A DNA stretch of 50,814 nucleotides from JBCCXL01 sp039191605 (GTDB lineage Bacteria; Acidobacteriota; Thermoanaerobaculia; Multivoradales; JAHZIX01), in assembly GCA_039191605.1 (NCBI GenBank), contig JBCCXL010000031.1, positions 1 to 50,814 on the forward strand, given 5' to 3'. A program made the translations under genes and the position numbers. Below, one piece after another: positions 26,573-35,304 of this stretch. Position 1 is the first letter of the stretch; each line of letters opens with the position of its first letter. Below the pieces are notes generated by a model. The model saw nothing but the letters and a program-made list of their open reading frames with translations, searched no databases and was not told the origin of the DNA.

Positions 26573-27640
26573 TCAATCGGCGGCGGTCGCCGGGGGCAGC
26601 AGCGCGAAACGCTCCCCCGCCTCGACTCGCTCACCGTTGACCCAATCCACCGCGGAAACGGCCTTCTTCCCCGGCCGCTGCACCCGCTCTAGACCGAGAG
26701 CGGGGCCCTCGCCAGCGGCCACCGCCAGTCGCCCCACGCCCTCGTGCTTGACCACCCCGAGCACGGTGCCGGCGTCGGCGCGCCCGCCGCCCCACTCCAC
26801 CGGCTGCGCCTGGAGCACCTTCAGCGGCCGATCCCGCAGCGTCGCCGTCAGCCCGGGCCAGGGGGTGTAGGCCCGCAGTAGAGAGTCCAGCTGCCGGGCT
26901 CCCAGCCGCCAATCCATCACGCCGTCGCTCTTCTCGATCCGCGGCGCATAGGTCGCGGCGGCATCGTCTTGGGCCTTAGGCTCGACCTCCCCCCGCTCGA
27001 GAGCTTCGAGGGTTTCCACCAGCACCTCGCCACCGAGGACGGAAAGCCGCTGGGCGAGCTCGGGATGAGTCTCCCGAGGACCGATGGGGGTGGTGCGCCG
27101 CAGCAGCTCCGGCCCCGTGTCCATGCCCGCCTCCATCACCATGGTGCACACCCCGGTGACTTCGTCGCCGGCGGCGATGGCCGCCTGAATCGGCGCCGCC
27201 CCTCGCCAGCGCGGCAGCAGCGAGGCGTGAACATTGACGCAGCCGCGCCGCGGCAGCCCCAGCAGGCGGCGCCGAAAGATCTGCCCAAAGGCCACCACCA
27301 CGGCGAGGTCGGGGGCCAACGCCTCCAGCGAGGCAAGGAAATCCTTATCCTTCACCGATGCTGGCTGCACCACCGGCAGGCCGAGCTCCGCCGCCCGCTG
27401 CGCCACTGGAGGAGGCTGCACCGAGCGCCCTCGCCCCACCGGTCGCGACGGTTGGCTGACCACCAAAGCCGGCGCCCGCCCCGCCGCCACCAGGGCGTCC
27501 AGACAGGGCACGGCGAAGGTCGGGGTGCCGAAGAACACCAGGGTGCTCAGGGCATCCACCGACGGCCGGTGACCGTCACTCGATGGCTGGCCGCCGTTCG
27601 ATGACTGGCCATCGTTCGATGATTGGGAGAGCTCGTTCAT
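26573..27640 (-). CDS. fmt: Methionyl-tRNA formyltransferase
   Basis: Formylates initiator Met-tRNA with 10-formyl-THF. Signatures: VFFGTPTFAVPCLDAL, the catalytic NVHASLLPRWRGAAPIQAAI (Asn, His) and the aspartate in VMEAGMDTGPEL, then a C-terminal OB-like domain. ATG 27640 is chosen, giving 355 aa. The first 30 residues are an atypical Ser/Asn/Asp/Gly spacer made of a degenerate six-residue repeat (SSNDGQ, SSNGGQ, PSSDGH) encoded by 18-bp DNA repeats, before the conserved start of the enzyme. A weak GGAT precedes ATG. It sits between ftsK and rsmB. Confidence 0.95.
   Translation of the reverse strand: MNELSQSSNDGQSSNGGQPSSDGHRPSVDALSTLVFFGTPTFAVPCLDALVAAGRAPALVVSQPSRPVGRGRSVQPPPVAQRAAELGLPVVQPASVKDKDFLASLEALAPDLAVVVAFGQIFRRRLLGLPRRGCVNVHASLLPRWRGAAPIQAAIAAGDEVTGVCTMVMEAGMDTGPELLRRTTPIGPRETHPELAQRLSVLGGEVLVETLEALERGEVEPKAQDDAAATYAPRIEKSDGVMDWRLGARQLDSLLRAYTPWPGLTATLRDRPLKVLQAQPVEWGGGRADAGTVLGVVKHEGVGRLAVAAGEGPALGLERVQRPGKKAVSAVDWVNGERVEAGERFALLPPATAAD
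27581..27631 (-). repeat. Degenerate 18-bp tandem repeat in the fmt 5' end
   Basis: Units beginning CGATG at 27581, 27599 and 27617 are about 18 bases long, with a further decayed copy at about 27560-27580. They encode the SSNDGQ-like hexapeptide spacer at the N-terminus of the formyltransferase. They probably arose by slippage. Confidence 0.55.
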
Positions 27641-27745
27641 CACGGATCCATTCTTCACCGCGGGGCTTCGCGGCGATCGGTGATCGTAGCACGGGGGGCC
27701 CCGCCACCTGGCCGAGGCGGCGCCTGCGCACAACCCCGACGGGGC

Positions 27746-30700
27746 TCACTCCATACGCTGGGAGTCGATCTCTTGGAAGAAGTCCGCCGACACCAGCACT
27801 TCCCGGGGCTTGGAGCCCTGGGGTGGACCGAGAATGCCGTCCTGCTCCATCATGTCGATGAGCCGCGCCGCGCGGGAGAAGCCGACCCGCATGCGCCGCT
27901 GCAGGAAGCTGGCGGAAGCTCCCCCTTCCGCGACCACCACCCGCACCGCCTCGTCGTAGAGCTCGTCCCCTTCGTCATCGATGCCGCCGGGGCCAGAGCC
28001 CTTCTCGCTGCCCTTGAGCACCGCCGGATCGAGATTCGGCTTGCCGACCTTCTTCTTCAGCCAGCGCACCAGCCCAGCGGTTTCCTGCTCGCTGATATAA
28101 GCCCCGTGGAGGCGCACCGGCCGCGAGGTTCCCGGCGGATTGAAGAGCATGTCTCCCTTGCCCAACAGCTGCTCCGCCCCGACTTGATCGAGGATGGTGC
28201 GGGAGTCGTGGCGCGAGGTAGTAGCGAAGGCCAGGCGGCAGGGGAAGTTGGCCTTGATGGTTCCGGTGAGCACGTCCACCGAGGGCCGCTGGGTGGCGAT
28301 GATCAGGTGAATACCCACCGCTCGAGCCATCTGCGCCAGGCGGGCGATGGCCGTCTCCACCTCGGAGGAGGCCACCATCATCAGATCCGCCAGCTCGTCG
28401 ATCACGATGACGTAATAGGGCAGGGGCTTCAGGTCGTCGGCTTCAATGCAGGTCTCTTCGTCATCCGAGAGAGAAAGACGCCGCTGCACCTCTGGATCGC
28501 GGATCGCCTGGTTGTAGAAGCCGATGGAGCGCACGTGGATCTCCGCCAGCAGCTTGTAGCGGCGCTCCATCTCCACCACCGCCCACTGCAGCGCGTTGGC
28601 CGCCTTCTTGGGATCCACCACCACCTCTGCCTTGAGGTGAGGGATGTCCTTGTAGACCCCCAGCTCCACCCGCTTCGGGTCGATGAAGATGAACTGCACG
28701 TCCTCCCGGCGAGCCTTGTAGAGGATCGAGGTGATCATCGACTGCAGGCCGACGCTCTTGCCCGCGCCGGTGGCGCCGGCCACCAGCAGGTGGGGCATCG
28801 CCGCGAGATCGGCGAAATAGGGATCACCGCCGATGGTGGTGCCCAGCGCCAGGGTGAGAGGAGACTTGGCCTCGACGAAGTCTTCTGTCTCCAGCAGCGA
28901 GCCGAGCCGGATCACCGAGCGCTTCGCATTGGGCACCTCCACCCCCAGAGTGGAGCGTCCGGCGATGCGGTCGATGCGCACCGATTCAGCCTTCAGCGCT
29001 AGGGCGAGGTCGTCCTGCAGGTTGATCACCTGGGAGACCTTCACTCCGGGGGCCGGCTGGAATTCGAAGACGGTGATCACCGGGCCGGGGTGGATGCTCA
29101 CCACTTCCCCCTCGACCCCGAATTCGGCGCAGCGGGAACGCAGCAGCTCCCCCTGCTGCACCAGGTGATCTTCGTCGTAGTCCAGCCCCTCACTGGTGAA
29201 TCGCAGCAGGTTGAGGGGAGGTAGGGGCTCATGGACTCCCACTCGGGCGCCTAGCTCCAGGTTCCCCTGGTCGAGGGCCGGCACCGTCGCTGCCGGCAGC
29301 GGTCTGGGATCCGCCTCCGCCTCCGGCGCTGGCCCGCGAGCCTGTCGAGGCGCTCTCGCCGCTGGCCCTGGGGCGGCGCTCTGCGGCCCGCCCGCCGGGC
29401 CACCAGCGACGGCACGAGGCGAAGAACTTTGAGCCGCTGGGCCAACTCCTGCAGGAGCAGCTCCTGCGGCAGCGGCGCTAGCCGGGCGTTGCGGCAGGCC
29501 TGCCCGGCGTCCCGAGGGCGCGGTGGCATTCGCGGCGGAATGCGTAGTGGGATCCGCGGCGGCAGGGCCTCGACCAGCGCCGAGATCCGGCGACGGAGGC
29601 ACTCGCGATCCAGCGGCGCTTGCCCCAGGTGCGGCCGGCATCCGACCGGCCGGGCCAGGGGCAGTCGATCCAGCACCAGCGCCAGGCTGCACCCGGCGCA
29701 CTCGGAAATCCGCCACCGGGGGCCGGCGGGTCGACATTTCCGGCTGCATCTCTGGCTGCCCCTCTGAAGGCATCTCGGACGACGCAGCCCCCTCGCCTCC
29801 CCGCCGGGAGCGCGGAGCGAAGGCGGCAGCGACCCGCTGCCGGGCTTCTTCCTTCGCCTTCTCCGCCGCCTGCGCCTCGCGCTCGGCGATGCGCCGCAGA
29901 CCTTCTTCCCGCCGACGCTGGCGATCTTTCTTGTGCTGCTGCTCTCGGCGCAGCTCGCGACTGCGGCTGGCCTCATCCACCCGCTCCCTCAGCCCGGCGG
30001 TCACCGTCTCAAAGCCGTCCTCCAGGCTGGTCTGCACCAGCAGGATAGCTCCCGCAGCGACCAGCGCCAGGAGCACCAGCAGGGATCCGATGGGCGAGAT
30101 CTGCGACTCCAGAACTTCGAAAGCGATGGTTCCCCAGGCGCCTCCGGCGGCCAGTTCTCCCCCCCTCAGGCTCACTTCCCCCGCCAGCTGCTGCAGCAGC
30201 GCCGGCAGCGCCATCAACAGCACCAGGGTGCCGACGCCGCGCCCGGTAATTTCGTCCTGTTCCCGCGCCGCCCGGAAACGCTGCCAGCCGGCCACCAGGA
30301 GAAAGACCGGCAGCAGTAGAGCGGCAAAACCGACGAAGGCGAAGAGCAGCGCGGAGAGGTCGGCCCCCACCGGGCCGATCCAGTTGCTGACGCCGGACTC
30401 GGGGTGATTGCTGTGCAGCAACAGGCTGGGATCGTTGGGATCGTGGCTCGCCAGGCTCAGCACGAGAAGCACGGACAGGGTCACCAGAGCGAGACCCGCA
30501 AGATCGCTGCCCTTGCGCCGAGGCAGCCTCAGCGCCCGCGGCAGGGCGGGTATGCCGCCGGTGCTAGATGCCGGCTTGGCGGTCGCGGCCTTCTTCCCTT
30601 TGGCTTTGCGAACCCCGGGTTTGCGCACCGCGGGCCTCTTCCTGCCGCTTCCTCCGGGGCTGGGCCCTGGACCACTAGGCCCCTCCCCGCTCCCTTGAGC

Positions 30701-30889
30701 TACAGCCCCTCGAGGGCTGGCTCCCTTCGCCGCTGAATCCTTGACTGCCTTACCCCTTCCTGGCGTGCCCTTCCCTGGCGTTCCGGTGCCGGACGCGGCC
30801 GCCAGCTTGTCGAGGGCAGACGGTGGCAGGCTCTCGACGGAAGGCGTCGGAGCATCAGCTCCCGGCGGGCTCAACGGCACACCCCGCAT
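27746..30889 (-). CDS. ftsK: DNA translocase FtsK/SpoIIIE
   Basis: Septum-anchored, hexameric DNA pump for chromosome segregation, 1047 aa. Architecture: a basic Pro/Gly/Lys cytoplasmic extension (residues 1-125), about four membrane helices (SDLAGLALVTLSVLLVLSL through VQTS, residues 130-290), a charged coiled-coil and Pro/Ala-rich linker to about 560, then the motor with Walker A GATGAGKS near 703-710, FIFIDPKRVELGVY and VIVIDELADLM. It ends in a winged-helix gamma domain (ASFLQRRMRVGFSRAARLIDMME) that reads KOPS-like sites. No clear ribosome site precedes ATG 30889, so the true start could be further downstream. The long N-terminal basic extension is unusual. Confidence 0.95.
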   Translation of the reverse strand: MRGVPLSPPGADAPTPSVESLPPSALDKLAAASGTGTPGKGTPGRGKAVKDSAAKGASPRGAVAQGSGEGPSGPGPSPGGSGRKRPAVRKPGVRKAKGKKAATAKPASSTGGIPALPRALRLPRRKGSDLAGLALVTLSVLLVLSLASHDPNDPSLLLHSNHPESGVSNWIGPVGADLSALLFAFVGFAALLLPVFLLVAGWQRFRAAREQDEITGRGVGTLVLLMALPALLQQLAGEVSLRGGELAAGGAWGTIAFEVLESQISPIGSLLVLLALVAAGAILLVQTSLEDGFETVTAGLRERVDEASRSRELRREQQHKKDRQRRREEGLRRIAEREAQAAEKAKEEARQRVAAAFAPRSRRGGEGAASSEMPSEGQPEMQPEMSTRRPPVADFRVRRVQPGAGAGSTAPGPAGRMPAAPGASAAGSRVPPSPDLGAGRGPAAADPTTHSAANATAPSGRRAGLPQRPASAAAAGAAPAGVGPAAQSSSPRAVAGGPAGGPQSAAPGPAARAPRQARGPAPEAEADPRPLPAATVPALDQGNLELGARVGVHEPLPPLNLLRFTSEGLDYDEDHLVQQGELLRSRCAEFGVEGEVVSIHPGPVITVFEFQPAPGVKVSQVINLQDDLALALKAESVRIDRIAGRSTLGVEVPNAKRSVIRLGSLLETEDFVEAKSPLTLALGTTIGGDPYFADLAAMPHLLVAGATGAGKSVGLQSMITSILYKARREDVQFIFIDPKRVELGVYKDIPHLKAEVVVDPKKAANALQWAVVEMERRYKLLAEIHVRSIGFYNQAIRDPEVQRRLSLSDDEETCIEADDLKPLPYYVIVIDELADLMMVASSEVETAIARLAQMARAVGIHLIIATQRPSVDVLTGTIKANFPCRLAFATTSRHDSRTILDQVGAEQLLGKGDMLFNPPGTSRPVRLHGAYISEQETAGLVRWLKKKVGKPNLDPAVLKGSEKGSGPGGIDDEGDELYDEAVRVVVAEGGASASFLQRRMRVGFSRAARLIDMMEQDGILGPPQGSKPREVLVSADFFQEIDSQRME

Positions 30890-31064
30890 CGAAGCGAGCA
30901 GAGGCGACTGAGGAGACGGCGGGAAAACAGCTGGAGAGAGGCGTCGAGCAGCACGTGGGGGAGGCTTCCTGCAGCGGGCGCTTCGGGGAGCTGGGGAGAC
31001 CTCGAGAAGCCCGAATCTTCAAGAAGTCTGTGAGACATTTGTCCCTAAATATAGGCGAATACTA

Positions 31065-31982
31065 TCATTTTTCTTCCTTTGAAGCCACCGGGGACAATCG
31101 CCGGCGGGCATCGTGGAGGCGCAAAAAGTCCGCTAGCGCCAGGCGTTCCGCCCGCTGACCGGGGTCGATAGACGCTTCTTCTAGAGCCTCCCTAGCCCCT
31201 TCCTTCCCCCAGCCCGCGGCCAGCGCATTGCGCACCGTTTTTCGCCGCTGCCCGAAGGCCAAGAAGACCGTCTTCTCGAAGGCGGGCATCTCTTCTTCTG
31301 GCCGCGGTGGCTCCATCAGCTCTAGCCCCACCAGGGCCCCGTCGACCTTCGGCGGCGGGCGGAAGCTGCCGGCCTTCACCCTACCCAGGAGCCGGGCGCG
31401 GGCTCGCGCCGCCACCAGCACCGAGAGGGCGCCGTAGGCGGAGGTACCCGGCGCCGCCACCAGGCGCTCCCCGACCTCCCACTGCACCAAGAAGGCTCCG
31501 GCGGGCACCTGCTCCCAGCAGCGCAGCAGGTGGCGCAGCAGAGGGGTCGCCACGTTGTAGGGCAGGTTCCCGGCCACCAGGGTTCCCGGCGGCAAGTGAG
31601 CCCACGGAATATTCAGAGCGTCCGCCACCGTGAGTCTCAGCTGCTGCGGCCATTGATTTCGCAGCTGACGACAGGGCCCGAGAGCCCAGGCGGGATCCAG
31701 CTCCCAGGCGTCGACCCGGGCTCCCGCCGCCAGCAGCTCGCGGGTCAGCACGCCTCCGCCGGGACCGATCTCCAAGACTCCCCGCCCCTCCAGCCGGCGC
31801 GGCGGCGGCAGCACGTCCGCCCTCGCCGCCAGCGCCGCGTTGGCTAGAAGGGCGAGATAATCCACTAGGGGACGGCACAGCTTGCCGTCCACCAAATGGT
31901 GCTGCCCCAGGCGCTTGTCGTAGCGTGGGCGCGAGGGGCGGGACGATCCGGCTCGACGGCCAGTGGAGGGATGACGTGCCAT
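31065..31982 (-). CDS. rsmA: 16S rRNA (A1518/A1519) dimethyltransferase RsmA/KsgA
   Basis: Adds four methyl groups to the two adjacent adenines near the 3' end of 16S rRNA; 305 aa. SAM motif VLEIGPGGGVLTRELL, acidic motif DAWELDPAW, and the catalytic NLPY in VAGNLPYNVATPLL are all present, followed by SFRPPPKVDGALV and FGQRRKTVRNAL. The N-terminus YDKRLGQHHLVD fits the family after a 20-residue basic leader. No ribosome site is visible before ATG 31982. It is divergent from moxR across only 78 bases. Confidence 0.95.
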   Translation of the reverse strand: MARHPSTGRRAGSSRPSRPRYDKRLGQHHLVDGKLCRPLVDYLALLANAALAARADVLPPPRRLEGRGVLEIGPGGGVLTRELLAAGARVDAWELDPAWALGPCRQLRNQWPQQLRLTVADALNIPWAHLPPGTLVAGNLPYNVATPLLRHLLRCWEQVPAGAFLVQWEVGERLVAAPGTSAYGALSVLVAARARARLLGRVKAGSFRPPPKVDGALVGLELMEPPRPEEEMPAFEKTVFLAFGQRRKTVRNALAAGWGKEGAREALEEASIDPGQRAERLALADFLRLHDARRRLSPVASKEEK

Positions 31983-31990
31983 TGCCGCGG

Positions 31991-32026
31991 GATGATACCG
32001 CCCCCGCCCGGCGGAGGGGTATCATC
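31991..32026. promoter_or_regulatory. Inverted repeat in the rsmA-moxR divergent gap
   Basis: The arms GATGATACC (31991-31999) and GGTATCATC (32018-32026) are perfectly complementary, with a GC-rich 18-base centre that can pair further. They fill almost half of the 78-base divergent gap. An operator or a shared promoter structure are both possible. Confidence 0.55.
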
Positions 32027-32060
32027 GGAGCATCCCTCCATCCACTTCCCCGGGATTTTC

Positions 32061-33026
32061 ATGAGCACCACCCTCGCCCCCCATTCGCCCGCCGCCAAGC
32101 TCCGCCGAGTCGAGGACGAAGTCCGCAAAGTCTTGGTCGGCCAACAGGTGCTGATGGACCGGCTGCTGGTCGCCCTGCTGGCCCGCGGCCATGTCCTCAT
32201 CGAGGGGGTACCGGGTCTGGCCAAGACCCTCACCGTCAAGACCCTCGCCCGCGCCCTTCACCTCGACTTCCGTCGGGTGCAGTTCACGCCGGACCTGCTG
32301 CCGGCAGACCTCGTCGGTACCCTGATCTACGATCAGCGCAGCGGCGCCTTCACCCCCCGCCGGGGGCCGGTGTTCACCCACATCCTCCTCGCCGATGAGA
32401 TCAACCGAGCTCCCGCCAAGGTGCAGTCGGCGCTGCTGGAGTGCATGGAGGAACGGCAGGTCACCCTCGGCGACGCCACTCATTCCCTGGCCGAGCCCTT
32501 CATGGTGCTGGCGACCCAGAATCCGCTGGAACAGGAAGGCACCTACCCCCTAGCGGAGGCCCAGGTGGACCGTTTCCTGATGAAGTTGGTGCTCGACTAC
32601 CCCAGCCGCGAGGAAGAGTCGCAGATCCTCGACCGCATGCTGGTAGAGCAACCGGCGGAAGTCGAGGCGGTGCTGGATGTGGAGGCTCTGCTGAAGCTGC
32701 GGCAAGCGGCGGACAGCATCTACCTCGCCCCCGCTCTGCGGGGCTATATCCTCGACCTGGTGGGCGAGAGCCGGGAGTCGGAGGACGAATCTCTGCGCCG
32801 TTGGATCGCCGTCGGCGCCTCTCCTCGCGCCACCCTCTACCTCGCCCGATCCGCTAAGGCCCACGCGCTGCTGGCGGGGCGCAACCACGCGCTGCCGGAG
32901 GACGTCAAAGCCATCGCACCGGAAGTCTTGCGCCACCGCCTGATGCCCAGCTTCGAAGCCGAAGCGGAGGGCATCGACGGTGATTACCTGGTGAACAGGA
33001 TCCTCGATCGAGTGGACGTTCCCTGA
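32061..33026 (+). CDS. MoxR-family AAA+ ATPase
   Basis: Chaperone-like AAA+ ATPase that, with VWA proteins, is thought to mature periplasmic or membrane complexes. From ATG 32061 it is 321 aa. It has the MoxR-type Walker A (GVPGLAKT), Walker B LLADEINRAPAKVQSALLECMEE, sensor ATQNPLEQEGTYPLAEAQVDRF, and the helical lid GASPRATLYLARSAKAHALLAGR. First gene of the Bat operon; a DUF58 gene follows after 14 bases, the standard neighbour. The longer frame from 31896 overlaps rsmA and is not used. Confidence 0.93.
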   Translation: MSTTLAPHSPAAKLRRVEDEVRKVLVGQQVLMDRLLVALLARGHVLIEGVPGLAKTLTVKTLARALHLDFRRVQFTPDLLPADLVGTLIYDQRSGAFTPRRGPVFTHILLADEINRAPAKVQSALLECMEERQVTLGDATHSLAEPFMVLATQNPLEQEGTYPLAEAQVDRFLMKLVLDYPSREEESQILDRMLVEQPAEVEAVLDVEALLKLRQAADSIYLAPALRGYILDLVGESRESEDESLRRWIAVGASPRATLYLARSAKAHALLAGRNHALPEDVKAIAPEVLRHRLMPSFEAEAEGIDGDYLVNRILDRVDVP

Positions 33027-33040
33027 GGAGACTCGAAGCC

Positions 33041-33997
33041 TTGTGGCGCCCCCTGCTCGATCGTCTACGTGGCCGCAGGCCCTCGGCGGCGATGACTCCC
33101 GATCCCCCTTCCGCCGAGAGGCCCCGGCTCTCGCCCCAGCTGTTGAGCCAGGTGCGCCGTATCGAGATCGCCTCCCGGCGGCGGGTGCAGCAGGGAATGG
33201 CGGGAGACTGGCATTCCGCCTTCCGCGGCCGCGGCGTGGAGTTCGCCGAGGTGCGGCCCTATCAGCCGGGGGACGACGTCCGCAGCCTGGACTGGAACGT
33301 CAGCGCCCGCATGGGACAGGCCTACATCAAACAATATGTCGAGGAGCGCGACCTCACCATCTTTCTGGCGGTGGACCTCTCCGGCAGCCTCGCCTACGGC
33401 TCCGGCGCCGTCGCCAAGCGGGAGCTGGCGGCGGAATGCGCCGCCCTCTTGGCCCTCGCCGCCCTGCGCCACCAGGATCGAGTGGGCGCCGCCCTGCTCT
33501 CCACCGGGGTCGACCTCTTCCTGCCTCCGCGGCGCCATCGCCACGCGGTGCTGCGTACCGTGCTAGAGATCCTCGCCCGCCCCGCCCGCGGCGGCACCGA
33601 TCTCGAGGGCGGCCTGCAGGCGCTAATGCCTCGACTGCGCCACCGCGGTGTGCTCTTCGTGCTCTCGGATTTCCTCGCCCCGCCGCCGGCTCGGGCCCTC
33701 AAAATGCTGTCGCTACGCCACGATGTGGTGCTGGTAGAGCTGGTGGACCCCCATGACCTTCAGCTGCCGGCGGCCGGGCCTACGGTGCTGATGGATGCGG
33801 AGACCGGGCAACGCGCACTGGTGTCCGGCCGAAAGATTCAGGCGGCGCACGCCCGGCGGGTCGCCGAAGAGCGCCGCCGCCTGCGCGCGTTGGCCACCGA
33901 GCTGCGACTGGATCTCCTCTCCCTGCGCACCGACGCCCCCTGGATTCCGGAGCTCATGGCCCTGCTCCAGCGCCGCCGCCAGCGGCGGGCCTCATGA
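33041..33997 (+). CDS. DUF58 domain protein
   Basis: 318 aa. It shows the DUF58 signature GRGVEFAEVRPYQPGDDVRSLDWNVSARMGQAYIKQYVEERDLTIFLAVDLSGSL, where the last part is a degenerate VWA metal site (DLSGS). It is partnered with MoxR in most genomes. The start is TTG 33041, ten bases after GAGGAG. It ends with ATGA overlapping the next gene, so translation is coupled. It is soluble by inspection and probably works with the ATPase at the membrane. Confidence 0.9.
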   Translation: MWRPLLDRLRGRRPSAAMTPDPPSAERPRLSPQLLSQVRRIEIASRRRVQQGMAGDWHSAFRGRGVEFAEVRPYQPGDDVRSLDWNVSARMGQAYIKQYVEERDLTIFLAVDLSGSLAYGSGAVAKRELAAECAALLALAALRHQDRVGAALLSTGVDLFLPPRRHRHAVLRTVLEILARPARGGTDLEGGLQALMPRLRHRGVLFVLSDFLAPPPARALKMLSLRHDVVLVELVDPHDLQLPAAGPTVLMDAETGQRALVSGRKIQAAHARRVAEERRRLRALATELRLDLLSLRTDAPWIPELMALLQRRRQRRAS

Positions 33998-35304
33998 ACT
34001 TCCCCCGGGCCGCGAGGTGGCTTTCGGCGCTCGTTCTCGGAGCTGTGCTCTCGCTGGCTTCGGCGACGGCCCTCGATGCCGCCCAAAGCATGGTGCCGAC
34101 CCCGGAGCTGCCGAAGCTGGAGATCAGCTTCGAGCCGGCCACCGCCATCACCGTCGGCGACCGGGTCCAGGCCTTCGTCACCGTGGTCTTGCCGCCGGGG
34201 TCCCGCACCCTGCCAATCTTCCCCCAATGGGGCTCCACCTGGGGGGCCGCCGAGGTCCTCTCCGTCGGGCCTCCAGTAGAGCTTCCGCTGCCCCCCGGCG
34301 GCCGCGGCATCCGGCCCCGAAGGGTGCGCCAAATCCTCACCCTTACCGTCTTCGAGACCGGGCGCCACGGGCTGCCACAGCGCCAGGTACGAGTGCCCCT
34401 GATCGCCGGGGACCGGCTTCTCACCACCTCGGACGGTCTCGTCTTGACGGTGCGCTCGGTGCTGCCGCCGCCGGAGGCCGGCGAGACGGTAGAGCCCCTC
34501 GCCCACCGCCCGCCGCGAACCCTTCCTTTAGGTACGGCCTTCGGCCTCACCGTCCTCGCCCTCGTCTGCGCACTGGTTCTCGCCCTCGGGCTTCTCCTCG
34601 CCCGCCGTCCCCACGCCGACGCCGCGGTCGCCGGCATCGATCCCCAAACCGCTTTTCGCCGCCTGCTGGATGCGCTGGATCAGGAGCGAAATCCGGGCGG
34701 CCGGGCGACCCTGCTCCACGGCCGGCTGGCGGTGGGGTTGCGCCACTACCTGGGACATCGATTCGGCTTCGATGGCGGCAGCGCCACCACCTCGGAGACC
34801 CTCCACCAGCTGGGGGAGCTCGCCCTCGCCTCGGGTTTTCGGGAGCAGGTGGGCACGGTGCTCCAGGACAGCGACGGAGTGCGCTTCGCGGGGGATCCCT
34901 GCGAAGAAGCGCCGTGGCGAGCGCGACTGCAATCCGCCCGCCGCCTGCTTCGCCGCGGCGAAGAAGAATACGTCGCCTGGCTGGCGCGCACCCTCGAGCT
35001 GCGGCGCCAGGCCCGCCTCGAGGTGCACCAGCGGCGCCAGGAGCGGCTACTGCAGCGACGCCCGGAAGATCGCCGGCCGTGGGAAGCAAACCCCGAGGAT
35101 CTCTCGGTAGAAGACCGTCACCTGCTGCGCAGCCGCGAGGAAGACGTCGCGGCGCTCCCCCTGCCCGGGCCCTTCGCGCCGCCACCGCTCGACGCTGGTA
35201 CGCAAACGGACACTACCGCCGGCACTAGAAGCGCCGAAGCAAGCGCTCCAGCAGGCTCCTCAGCTAGCTCCCAGGGCAGCGGCGAAGCCGGAGAACAGCG
35301 ATGA
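33994..35304 (+). CDS. Membrane-anchored protein of the MoxR/Bat operon (DUF4381/BatD-like)
   Basis: 436 aa. It starts with a signal peptide (ALVLGAVLSLASATALDAA), then an exported strand-rich domain (LEISFEPATAITVGDRVQAFVTV), one membrane helix near residues 178-202 (FGLTVLALVCALVLALGLLLA), and a cytoplasmic helical part rich in Arg/Glu with QTAFRRLLDALDQE and a low-complexity Ser/Ala tail. This layout matches the protein usually found between DUF58 and the VWA genes. It overlaps both neighbours by four bases (ATGA). Exact function unknown; a scaffold within the complex is inferred. Confidence 0.7.
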   Translation: MNFPRAARWLSALVLGAVLSLASATALDAAQSMVPTPELPKLEISFEPATAITVGDRVQAFVTVVLPPGSRTLPIFPQWGSTWGAAEVLSVGPPVELPLPPGGRGIRPRRVRQILTLTVFETGRHGLPQRQVRVPLIAGDRLLTTSDGLVLTVRSVLPPPEAGETVEPLAHRPPRTLPLGTAFGLTVLALVCALVLALGLLLARRPHADAAVAGIDPQTAFRRLLDALDQERNPGGRATLLHGRLAVGLRHYLGHRFGFDGGSATTSETLHQLGELALASGFREQVGTVLQDSDGVRFAGDPCEEAPWRARLQSARRLLRRGEEEYVAWLARTLELRRQARLEVHQRRQERLLQRRPEDRRPWEANPEDLSVEDRHLLRSREEDVAALPLPGPFAPPPLDAGTQTDTTAGTRSAEASAPAGSSASSQGSGEAGEQR

